The notes under the pieces: model-generated
The model's database searches: none
The model's input: the letters and a program-made list of their open reading frames with translations, nothing else
What the model was told of the DNA's origin: nothing
Assembly (NCBI RefSeq): GCF_900105255.1
Contig: NZ_LT629763.1
Span: 1,240,001-1,304,000 of the forward strand
Length of the DNA: 64,000 nucleotides
Direction of reading: 5' to 3'
From: Halopseudomonas sabulinigri
GTDB lineage: Bacteria > Pseudomonadota > Gammaproteobacteria > Pseudomonadales > Pseudomonadaceae
In this document: positions 54,835 to 63,104 of the stretch, one piece after another
Layout of the letters: every line of letters begins with the position of its first letter
Position numbering within the stretch: position 1 is the first letter of the stretch
Program-made: the position numbers and the translations under genes

Positions 54835-56205
54835 TTAACGGATACCTGAAGAACGCAGGGCCGCCGGGGTGAACTGATTGTAGTTCGGCTGGAAGTCGTA
54901 CTGCGGAGCAGAGGCTTCCTCCGAGTACATGCCCAGCGCAATGTAACGGCCTGCCAGCAGGTCATACAGGGTCTCGATCGCGTAACCCGGGATCTTTTCC
55001 TTGTAGTTGAAGCTGATATGGCCTTCACCTACACGCCACAGAGTGCCACGACCATCGTAATGATCCGCCAGGCTGATCAGCCAGGAGTCTTCATCAACGA
55101 AGAAGTTACGCTGTGCGTAGATATGACGCTGGCCTTCCTTGACGTTACCCTGCACTTCCCACACGCGGTGCAACTCGAAGCGGGTGTAGTCAGGATTGAT
55201 GTGACCGGCCTGCAGCACATCTTCATACTTGACGCTTGGGTCGGTCAGCTTGCCGCTAGTGTACGGAATGTAGACTTCCTTCTTGCCAACCAGCTTCCAG
55301 TTGTAACGGTCAGGTGCGCCGTTATACATGGAGAAGTTGTCGGAAGTACGCATACCGTCAGACGCGGTACCCGGACCGTCGTAGGCCACCTGCGGTGCAC
55401 GACGTACACGGCGCTGACCGGCGTTGTAAACCCACGCCATGCGCGGCTCTTTCAACTGATCCAGGGTGTCGTGCACCAGCAGTACGTTACCTGCCAGACG
55501 CGCTGGCGCGTTCACGCGCTGCTTGAAGAACAGCAGCGTGTTCGGCATGGAGGACGCATCCACATCAGCCATCAGCTGCGGATAACCCACTTCTTCTTCC
55601 AGCTTGATCAGCGTGTAAGAACCGTTGGTTTGTGGCATCGCCTGCATGTACCAACGCTTGATGTTCACGCGGTAACGAGTGTTGTGGTTCCACACCACCT
55701 CGGCGCCCGACTTGGGAACCGGGAAGGCGAAAGAGCCGTGTGCGAAGTTGGAAATGCCGTCGCCGCCGTTAACCAGCTTGGCCTGACCGGCAGTCTGCTT
55801 GACCTGGTCGTACACGGCCTGCGGGTAACCCACCGAACGCTGGGTCTTGTAGACCGGCATTTTGAAGGTTTCCGGATAGCGCTCGAACATGGCGACCTGA
55901 CCTGGGGTCAGGTTGTCCTTGTACTGCTGATAGTTCTGCGCCGTAATGACGAACTCAGGCTTATCTCCAGCGAAAGGGTTTTCCAGGAAGTTGTTAGCCA
56001 ACTCCTTGCCTGCATCAGTGCCCAGACCGCCAGTCCACTCGGGAATGGTGCCCGCCGCGTTGCCGGCTTTTTCTGCGCCGATTGGCGTCAGGCTGCTACC
56101 CAATGAATCAATTTCAGACTGGGTCAGGCTTTGTGCCATGACACCCGTGGCCAGTAGGCTCAGAGCCAAACCGCCTGCACCCAACAGAGTTTTTTGCATA
56201 CGCAT
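54835..56205 (-). CDS. DUF1329 outer-membrane-associated protein, copy C
   Basis: A 456-residue paralogue of the protein at 48103-49473 with the same length, start and signal peptide. Differences cluster in the N-terminal third and near the C-terminus (for example TEEAYAPNFDYDPNYN against SEEASAPQYDFQPNYN). ATG 56205 follows AGGAGAAAC. It is 25 bases downstream of DUF1302 copy C. Confidence 0.85.
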   Translation of the reverse strand: MRMQKTLLGAGGLALSLLATGVMAQSLTQSEIDSLGSSLTPIGAEKAGNAAGTIPEWTGGLGTDAGKELANNFLENPFAGDKPEFVITAQNYQQYKDNLTPGQVAMFERYPETFKMPVYKTQRSVGYPQAVYDQVKQTAGQAKLVNGGDGISNFAHGSFAFPVPKSGAEVVWNHNTRYRVNIKRWYMQAMPQTNGSYTLIKLEEEVGYPQLMADVDASSMPNTLLFFKQRVNAPARLAGNVLLVHDTLDQLKEPRMAWVYNAGQRRVRRAPQVAYDGPGTASDGMRTSDNFSMYNGAPDRYNWKLVGKKEVYIPYTSGKLTDPSVKYEDVLQAGHINPDYTRFELHRVWEVQGNVKEGQRHIYAQRNFFVDEDSWLISLADHYDGRGTLWRVGEGHISFNYKEKIPGYAIETLYDLLAGRYIALGMYSEEASAPQYDFQPNYNQFTPAALRSSGIR

Positions 56206-56230
56206 CTTATTGTTTCTCCTGTGGTCGGTC

Positions 56231-58150
56231 TTAGAAGCTAACGCTGAAGCTGGCGGACAAGAAGTCGCGATCAACGTTGGTGTTGTATTTACCATCGAAG
56301 AAATCGGTATAGCTCAGGCTGGCGGCGTACTTGTTACCGTAATCCGCGTTCAGACCTACGCTGATGGACTTGGCGTCTTCAGTGAAGTTAGGGCCGTAAC
56401 CTTCAACATCGTGAGTCCAAGCCAGGTTCGGGCTCAGGTTGATGCCGGCGAATACGTTGCTGTAATCCAGCGAAGCACGCAGGCGGTAGCCATAAGACCA
56501 GTCAGTATAGAAGCCGTCGTTTTCACACCAGCTAGCAGCATTGGGAGACCGGTCGGCAGGCGCAGTGCCTTGATTGGATGAGCAAGTACCAGTAGCAGCT
56601 CCGTCACCGTCTACATAAGGGCTCTGACCAAACAGCGAGTCACGACCAAACTTGACGTCACCCAACCCACCAATGTAATTGACGCCAGCTTCGCCGACCA
56701 ACGCCAAGCGACTGGCGCCCATGACACGGTCAAAGAAGTTGATGACGGTAACCTGCGCTTGATAGAACTCTTTACGCTCATACCCTTGAATGTAGTCACC
56801 TGGCTGAAGAGTGCCTGCTAGGCCTCGGTGCGTATTGTCACTACCAGGCACAGTAATGTTACCAACACCAGGAACAGGAACTCCCGCAGCAACAAGCGCT
56901 GTGCGGCTCATATCGCCGGTATTGATCTGCATCGGCATATTCGGACGATAGCTTATTTCACCCGCGACCGAAGCACTGCCCGCCATAGTTTGGAAGCTCA
57001 TGCCGTACAGGCGAATGTCTTCCGGGTATTCAAAAAAGTACCCAGCCGGGCCCTCTACACCATCGACACCAGTCACAGTGTCGATCATGCCTGGAATAGT
57101 AAGAATAGCGCTTGGTAAGGCGTTCGCCTGAACCAACGCAGCCGGGCCTGCCAAACGTCCAGCGACGTTAGAATAATAAGGTGAACGGCTGTGGTAATTC
57201 ATGAAGTAAAAGCCGAACTCGGAGTCATTCAGTTCAGGAGCAAAGTAGCGGAACGCCACACCGAACTGGCCATCGTCTCTTGCTTCTTTGTCTTTACTCG
57301 CCCGTACGATGTAACTTGAGCCACCCAAAGCAGAATAAGCGCCATTTTGCAGCTGGGGGTCGCCTTGAGGGTAGTCAGTACCAGAAACAACAAGACGGTC
57401 ATTACACCCTGTCGCCAAAGTGTCTGAACCAAAAAAAGTACCGCAGTTATCAATTGCGTAGGGGGCCCACTTCAGTTGGTAAAAAGCTTCCATACTCAGG
57501 TTTTCGGTCAGACCCTGAGACAGATAAAGCATTTCAACCGGCAACAACCCCTCTTTCAACTCAGCGCCTGGCCGACGCAGCGCAGCGACGTCAATCGGGT
57601 TGATAGAGTTGATGGAGTTCTGGATGAAAGTAGACTCACCCCAGCTCACTACCTGGCGACCCAAACGGATGTTGCCTGGGTTATTACCGATAAAGTAGTT
57701 GTGATAAACGAAAGCATCGAGCAGCGCTACACCAGCACCTTTCACCAGTGGTGAGCGGCCAGAGTCGTCAATATCATAGAAACGCTGGCTGCCGTCTTTG
57801 GTTTCAAAGTCGTACCAGTACTTGCCACGTACAAAGGCACCGGAATCGCCATAACGCAGTTCCAGGTCGTGTACGCCGCGGAAAATTTTGGAGAAGACAT
57901 CCCCCGCTTCGTAGTTCAGACGACCATCGTCAGAAGTACGCGCAGCAGCTTCACCACCGTTGGAAAGAGAAACAAAACGCTTGTCCGCGTTCTGCGTGGA
58001 CATGCTGGCGCCGATGGAGAGCTGAGAGTCCAGCTGACCTTCCACTTCGCCAAGGTTGAAGTTGACTGCGCTAGCAGTACCCGAAAAGCTGGCCAGGCCA
58101 ATTGCCAGAGGCAATGCGGCTAGGGACCAGGCATGCATTTTTTTTGTCAT
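56231..58150 (-). CDS. DUF1302 outer-membrane protein, copy C
   Basis: A 639-residue paralogue of copy A, longer by 53 residues, mainly from insertions in the middle (around NVAGRLAGPAALVQANALPS) and before the last barrel strands. It keeps IRLGRQVVSWGES, VAALRRPGAELKEG and the C-terminal SFSVSF. The signal peptide is nearly identical to that of copy A. ATG 58150 follows GGAGCAGCACA. Divergent from the second AraC gene. Confidence 0.85.
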   Translation of the reverse strand: MTKKMHAWSLAALPLAIGLASFSGTASAVNFNLGEVEGQLDSQLSIGASMSTQNADKRFVSLSNGGEAAARTSDDGRLNYEAGDVFSKIFRGVHDLELRYGDSGAFVRGKYWYDFETKDGSQRFYDIDDSGRSPLVKGAGVALLDAFVYHNYFIGNNPGNIRLGRQVVSWGESTFIQNSINSINPIDVAALRRPGAELKEGLLPVEMLYLSQGLTENLSMEAFYQLKWAPYAIDNCGTFFGSDTLATGCNDRLVVSGTDYPQGDPQLQNGAYSALGGSSYIVRASKDKEARDDGQFGVAFRYFAPELNDSEFGFYFMNYHSRSPYYSNVAGRLAGPAALVQANALPSAILTIPGMIDTVTGVDGVEGPAGYFFEYPEDIRLYGMSFQTMAGSASVAGEISYRPNMPMQINTGDMSRTALVAAGVPVPGVGNITVPGSDNTHRGLAGTLQPGDYIQGYERKEFYQAQVTVINFFDRVMGASRLALVGEAGVNYIGGLGDVKFGRDSLFGQSPYVDGDGAATGTCSSNQGTAPADRSPNAASWCENDGFYTDWSYGYRLRASLDYSNVFAGINLSPNLAWTHDVEGYGPNFTEDAKSISVGLNADYGNKYAASLSYTDFFDGKYNTNVDRDFLSASFSVSF

Positions 58151-58212
58151 TGTGCTGCTCCGTTTGGGTGACATGAACCTGTGTATCGAGGGACACGTTC
58201 AGGACAAACGCA

Positions 58213-58224
58213 GTCTGTCACGAG
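58213..58224 (-). promoter_or_regulatory. Conserved 12-base block upstream of DUF1302 copy C
   Basis: GTCTGTCACGAG, identical to 51327-51338 and similarly placed. Confidence 0.5.
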
Positions 58225-58276
58225 GCCAGCACAAATAACCTGCCCGCATCGGCCAATTTATTTGTCCCAAGAGGAC

Positions 58277-58291
58277 ATTCATCAATTGAAT
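58277..58291. promoter_or_regulatory. Palindrome ATTCAT-CAA-TTGAAT, candidate AraC-regulator site (copy C)
   Basis: Preceded by AGGACATTCAT as in copy A, 127 bases before the DUF1302-C start (copy A: 129). Confidence 0.45.
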
Positions 58292-58643
58292 TGCCACTAT
58301 AGATGTTGCCGGAGTTCACCCGTCCGGGTGACTGGCAGACACTCTGCAAACAGCGCTAAATAATCCCATTGAAGTGGGACTAAAGCGCTCTGGATAGCGC
58401 GATACCCACAGCGAAAGCAGAACAATTGGCACCCGATTACATTTCTTTACAGCACCCTTACTCCGGCGTTACTGCGGCGTGGGCAACGCCAACCGTGGCC
58501 TGCAAGCTAATACCACATTACTTGTAACAACATTCTGCTCTGCGAAACCACATTCCGGGCTTCTACCCGTATTTTTTATCGTTATAATCCGCCGACAAGA
58601 CAAACAACGCTTTTGTCGCCCAAACAAGAAAAACAGGCTGGTG

Positions 58644-59690
58644 ATGATGTTCGAGCAGTCCAGTTCCCACTCCTTCTTCCGCCTGCGCGAAAGTGCGTTC
58701 TGGGCTACGGCCGTGGAACAGACGCTCAAGCAGTATGACCTCTCGCTGCGCCACTCCAGCGTTGGCGGCTGCCTGTTCAGTGAGCAATTTGAAGCGGAAG
58801 GGTTTATCGACCAGCAGTTCTGCTCGCTGATCTGGAGTGAAGCGACGCGCATTGCTGACGACCCGCTGCTGGGGCTGCGAATGCACCGCGTATTCAGCCC
58901 AACCGCGTTCAATACTCTAGCGCTGGCAGCCTCTGCCTCACCGACCATCGGCGACGCACTGAACCTGCTCACCCGCTACTTCCCTATCGTCAGCACGCAG
59001 TTAACGCTGAAGGTTGAAATGCAGGAAGACACCGTACAGCTGCTGCTGCGGCCTATCGGCGAGACCCACCCGCAACATATGGCGTCCATTACCGGCTACC
59101 TGGCACGCTACTTTACCCGGATAGACCTGGACGGTGAGGGACTGTTGTTCGCTATTCAGTTGGCAGATCACCATCAACTGCACGAACACAGCTGCAAGCA
59201 GCTGTTGAAGAACCAGGTGGTGAGCTTTGCCGACCACTATACCCTGTCACTCAAACGCGCCCTGCTGAGCAAAACGCTGCCCACCGCCTCCAGCCTGCTG
59301 TTGCCCAAGCTGACCGAGATTCTGCAACACATGCTCGCGACGCTGCCCAGCAGCGCACTGTCTGAGCAGGTCAAGCGACGCATTCACCTGCTGCTTGGCT
59401 CGGGCGACATCAGTGCCGAGAGGGTGGCTGGGCCGATGAATATCAGCCAGCGCCACCTGCGCCGCAAACTCAGCCAGGAGGGTACCTCCTACGAGCAACT
59501 GGCCGATGAAGTACGCCGGGAGGCGGCGCTGCGAATGATTACTGACGGCCAGTTATCGTTGACCAGCATTGCCTACGAGCTGGGCTTTCTGGACCCCAGC
59601 AGCTTTACCCGCGCCTTTCGCCGCTGGACCGACATGAGCCCGACCGCCTACCGCCGCGAGCTCAGCAAAAAAAGTCCCGCTGCCAGTTGA
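58644..59690 (+). CDS. AraC-family regulator (Arabinose_bd type), copy C
   Basis: A 348-residue paralogue of the regulator at 51530, with the same domain plan and near-identical DNA-binding end (YELGFLDPSSFTRAFRRWTD). Start is one of two adjacent ATG codons (58644 or 58647); the frame extends upstream to 58479 but without conserved sequence. Divergent from DUF1302 copy C. Confidence 0.92.
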   Translation: MMFEQSSSHSFFRLRESAFWATAVEQTLKQYDLSLRHSSVGGCLFSEQFEAEGFIDQQFCSLIWSEATRIADDPLLGLRMHRVFSPTAFNTLALAASASPTIGDALNLLTRYFPIVSTQLTLKVEMQEDTVQLLLRPIGETHPQHMASITGYLARYFTRIDLDGEGLLFAIQLADHHQLHEHSCKQLLKNQVVSFADHYTLSLKRALLSKTLPTASSLLLPKLTEILQHMLATLPSSALSEQVKRRIHLLLGSGDISAERVAGPMNISQRHLRRKLSQEGTSYEQLADEVRREAALRMITDGQLSLTSIAYELGFLDPSSFTRAFRRWTDMSPTAYRRELSKKSPAAS

Positions 59691-59700
59691 GCCGCCGCCG

Positions 59701-60546
59701 TTATTCCGGCTTGATAAACAGCAAGGTCATGCGATCGCTTTCCCCAATCGCCAGATAGCGCGCGCGATCCTTGTCGCCCAGGCGCAGCGTAGGTGGCAGC
59801 GTCCAGACACCCTCGGGGTGATCGGTTGAATCTTGTACGTTCTGGTTTACCGGGCTGACCGATACCAGCTCGAAGCCTGCCGCCTCGGCCAGCTCCCGCA
59901 CCTTGGATTCGGTCACGTAACCGGTTTTGATCATTTCTTCCAGGCTGGTGCCGGCACGGGCCTGATGCTCGACCACACCCAGCATGCCGCCCGGCTTGAG
60001 CGCCGCATAGAACTTGTCAAACACCTGCGCCGCCTGCTCCTCACCCGCCTTCAGCCAGTTGTGTACATTGCGGAAGGTCAGCACGCGATCGGCTGAGCCC
60101 GGCGCTGCGATAGGCACCTTGGGATCGTAATTGAGGGTGGTCAGCTCGACCTTGTCGTAGACATCCGGCGCGTCGGCCATTTTCTGTTCATACTCGGCGC
60201 GCGAGCGACGATAAAACGCAACGTCCGACTCGGCATCAAAGTGCGCCGCGATCAGCTTGCCGTCATCACGCAACAGCGGCGCGAGAATCTCGCTATACCA
60301 GCCACCGCCAGGCCAGATCTCGATCACCGTCTGCTGCGGCGTGATACCAAAGAACGCGAGCGTGCGCTCCGGGTTGCGATAGGCATCGCGCATCACGTTG
60401 TTGATGCCCCGCGCGGTACTGCCGACCGCGGCATGCAGCGCCTGCTGCTGGGCCTGAGTAATCTGCGGCGGTGAGACCGCGTCCTGCGCCAATGCCGAGC
60501 AACTGAACAGCATCGCCCCGGCAGCTATCCAAAGACCTTTCATCAT
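59701..60546 (-). CDS. Exported class I methyltransferase-like protein
   Basis: A 281-residue protein beginning with a signal peptide (MMKGLWIAAGAMLFSCSALA, cleavage near ALA). The mature part keeps a methyltransferase fold: VIEIWPGGGWYSEILAPLL resembles SAM motif I, then LIAAHFD, LKPGGMLGVVEH. The family is widespread in proteobacteria and annotated as methyltransferase. SAM is not known to occur in the periplasm, so activity there is puzzling. The Cys at residue 16 is not in a convincing lipobox. ATG 60546 follows CAGGAG. Convergent with AraC copy C (10-base gap) and divergent from arsS. Confidence 0.8.
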   Translation of the reverse strand: MMKGLWIAAGAMLFSCSALAQDAVSPPQITQAQQQALHAAVGSTARGINNVMRDAYRNPERTLAFFGITPQQTVIEIWPGGGWYSEILAPLLRDDGKLIAAHFDAESDVAFYRRSRAEYEQKMADAPDVYDKVELTTLNYDPKVPIAAPGSADRVLTFRNVHNWLKAGEEQAAQVFDKFYAALKPGGMLGVVEHQARAGTSLEEMIKTGYVTESKVRELAEAAGFELVSVSPVNQNVQDSTDHPEGVWTLPPTLRLGDKDRARYLAIGESDRMTLLFIKPE

Positions 60547-60720
60547 GCTTCTCCTGCAGCAATGGAAAAATGTGAGCACAGGCCGGGCGTACCCGGCGAT
60601 AGCTGTTGTGACAAAGCTGATTCGCAATGGTGCCCCCACTATGAAAACATCAGCGCCGGCTGTAACAAAGCCGGTCATGCATGCTCTACTCTGTAAGTAG
60701 TCATCGATGAGGAGCCCTCC

Positions 60721-61683
60721 GTGCTGGATACCCTGCCGCTGTTGAACCGTCTGGACTTTCCGCCGATCCGGCGGCGTGCGCTGGAGACCCTGCAGGTCAA
60801 CCTGACCTACCAGTGCAATCAGCGTTGCCTGCACTGCCATGTGAATGCCGGCCCCACCCGCACCGAAGCCATGAGCGACGCGGTCATTGCTGACCTTTAT
60901 CAGGTGCTGGACGCCCATTCGGTCAAGACGCTCGACCTTACCGGCGGCGCCCCGGAAATGCATCCGCGCTTTCGTGACATAGTGCGGCACGCCCGCGCTG
61001 AGGGCATCGAGGTCATCGACCGCTGCAACCTGACCATCCTCAGTGAACCGGGTTACGAGTATCTGGCCGAGTTTCTCGCGGAGAACAAAGTGCAGGTCTC
61101 TGCCTCACTACCCTGCTACTCGCGTGACAACGTCGACCAACAACGCGGCGATGGCGTGTTCGAGCGCAGCATTCAGGGCCTGTTGCAACTCAACCGATTG
61201 GGCTACGGCAAACCGGACAGCGGCCTGGAGCTCAACCTGGTGTACAACCCGCAAGGCCCCAGCTTGCCGCCGCCCCAGGCTGCCTTGCAGGCCGATTACA
61301 AGGCGCACCTGCAAGAAGACTTCGGCATTGTCTTCAGCCAGCTGTTTACCATCACCAACCAACCCATCGCGCGCTTCGGCAGCACCCTCGCCAGCCGGGG
61401 GCAGTTCAACGATTATATGCAGCTACTGCGCGACAACTTCAGCGCTGCAAACCTGCCGGGCCTGATGTGCCGCAACACCATCAGTGTGGATTGGCGCGGC
61501 CATTTGTACGACTGCGATTTCAACCAGATGCTTGATCTCGACATGCCGATCATCGCCAAGGACCGCCCACACCTGCGCCAACTCGCCACCCAGACGCTGG
61601 AAGGCTTGCCGATTGCCACCCGCGATCATTGCTTTGCCTGTACCGCCGGCCAGGGCTCCAGCTGTGGCGGCGTCATCAGCTAA
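60721..61683 (+). CDS. arsS: Arsenosugar biosynthesis radical SAM protein ArsS
   Basis: A 320-residue radical SAM enzyme with the CxxxCxxC cluster motif C32-C36-C39 (CNQRCLHCHVNAGP) and the C-terminal Cys-rich CFACTAGQGSSCGG. It matches the ArsS family, thought to transfer a deoxyadenosyl group to methylated arsenic in arsenosugar synthesis. It starts with GTG 60721 after GAGGAG. No arsM is visible. It is the first gene of an operon with an SSS transporter and a phosphoesterase-like gene. Confidence 0.92.
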   Translation: MLDTLPLLNRLDFPPIRRRALETLQVNLTYQCNQRCLHCHVNAGPTRTEAMSDAVIADLYQVLDAHSVKTLDLTGGAPEMHPRFRDIVRHARAEGIEVIDRCNLTILSEPGYEYLAEFLAENKVQVSASLPCYSRDNVDQQRGDGVFERSIQGLLQLNRLGYGKPDSGLELNLVYNPQGPSLPPPQAALQADYKAHLQEDFGIVFSQLFTITNQPIARFGSTLASRGQFNDYMQLLRDNFSAANLPGLMCRNTISVDWRGHLYDCDFNQMLDLDMPIIAKDRPHLRQLATQTLEGLPIATRDHCFACTAGQGSSCGGVIS

Positions 61684-61727
61684 GCCACCCACTTATTTGC
61701 AGTTAGACCACTGACAGGAAACGTCAT

Positions 61728-63104
61728 ATGGCGATCAGCAGCATGACCGGCCTCTTTTTCTGGGGATTTCTTTTTGCCTACGGCGCGCTCATGTACGCGC
61801 TGTCACCGCGCAGCGTCACCCTGGGCGGCTTTTTCAACGGCGAAGACAGCCAGGGCCGCCCCGCCTCGCCGTTACTGCTGACCATCAGCATTTTCATCAG
61901 CTGGATTTTCGCCAAGTCGGTCACCAACGCCGCAAACCTAGGGGCCGAGTTTGGCCTGGTGGGCGGCCTGGCTTACGCCACTTACTGGCTGTCTATTCCC
62001 TTGTGTGGCTACGTCATCTATCGCCTGCGCCGCCGCTTTGGCGCCACCAGCATGGTCAGTTTTCTGACCAGCAACTACGGCCGCGCCGCCGCCCTGGCCT
62101 TCTCGGCGGCAATTCTCATCCGCCTGTTCAACGAGGTTTGGAGCAACACCGCCGTGGTCGGCGGTTACTATGGCGAAAGCGGCAGTACGCCTTTTATCGT
62201 CGCCGCGCTGTTGTTTACCGCCGTGACCCTGGCCTACAGCCTGCGCGGCGGACTGCGCAGCTCGATTCTGACCGACGCCGCCCAGGCCGCTATTTTCGTG
62301 GTGGCGCTGGTGTGGGTGCTGGGGCTGGTATTGCCCAATCACTCTGCAGCCGAGTTGCGCAGCACCAGCAACTGGGCGATGAACGCCGGGGTCGATCTGT
62401 TTCTGGTCGCCTGCCTGCAGCTGTTTAGCTACCCCTTCCACGATCCGGTGTTGACCGACCGTGGCTTTATCAGCGAAGAAAAGTCCATGCTGCGTGCCTT
62501 TACCCTCGCCGGCGTGCTGGGCTTTATCGCCATTCTGGCCTTCAGCCTGATTGGCGTACACGCCAGCCTCAGCGGCCTTGAGGCGTCCGGCAACGTACCG
62601 GCGGCGCTGGCCCGCAGCATGGGCGTAGGCGCCCTGATCGTGATGACGCTGGTGATGATCTCCGCCGCCGGCTCCACGCTCGACTCCACCTTTTCTAGCC
62701 TCGCCCGCCTGACGGGTCGCGAATTGCCAGCCCTGGCCGGCCGCAATCTCGGGCAGAAGGCCATCGCCGTCGGCATGACCGCCATGCTGCTGTTTGCCGT
62801 GCTGGGCAACCTGCCCATGTTGGCCGGCACCGATATTCTCAAGGCCACCACCATCAGCGGCACCATGGTCATGGGCCTGGCGCCGGTATTTCTGTTGCAC
62901 GGGCTGGTACGGCCCACTGCGCTGGGTTTTCACCTGGGTTTCTGGTGCGGTCTGCTGCTGGGCGTCGCCCTGACCGTCGGCTGGATACCTGACAGCTGGG
63001 CCATAGGTGATGGCCGCTACGCCCTGCTGCTGGGCACCAACCTGTACGGTTTACTGCTGTGCACCGCTGCGTACCTGCTCAGTGGCCTGCGGAGGCGAGT
63101 ATGA
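61728..63104 (+). CDS. Sodium:solute symporter-family transporter
   Basis: A 458-residue protein with about 13 hydrophobic segments. The early LLLTISIFISWIFAKSVTNAA and central SYPFHDPVLTDRGF and SAAGSTLDSTFSSLARL resemble the SSS (SLC5-like) fold with the sodium-site Ser-rich segment. Forty-four bases separate it from arsS. Substrate unknown; an arsenosugar or precursor is a guess from context. Confidence 0.82.
   Translation: MAISSMTGLFFWGFLFAYGALMYALSPRSVTLGGFFNGEDSQGRPASPLLLTISIFISWIFAKSVTNAANLGAEFGLVGGLAYATYWLSIPLCGYVIYRLRRRFGATSMVSFLTSNYGRAAALAFSAAILIRLFNEVWSNTAVVGGYYGESGSTPFIVAALLFTAVTLAYSLRGGLRSSILTDAAQAAIFVVALVWVLGLVLPNHSAAELRSTSNWAMNAGVDLFLVACLQLFSYPFHDPVLTDRGFISEEKSMLRAFTLAGVLGFIAILAFSLIGVHASLSGLEASGNVPAALARSMGVGALIVMTLVMISAAGSTLDSTFSSLARLTGRELPALAGRNLGQKAIAVGMTAMLLFAVLGNLPMLAGTDILKATTISGTMVMGLAPVFLLHGLVRPTALGFHLGFWCGLLLGVALTVGWIPDSWAIGDGRYALLLGTNLYGLLLCTAAYLLSGLRRRV

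Larger units (their letters stand above)
58151..58643. other. Divergent control region of DUF1302-C and AraC copy C
   Basis: About 493 bases. It holds the 12-base block (58213-58224), the palindrome (58277-58291), a 7-bp inverted repeat TCACCCG-TC-CGGGTGA (58316-58331) and a TATAAT box (58583-58588) upstream of the AraC gene with no good -35. Confidence 0.55.

Noticed and set aside
61938..62933. 331-codon minus-strand frame opposite the SSS transporter
   Set aside because: Gln/Gly/His-rich shadow of a hydrophobic membrane protein gene; no ribosome site.
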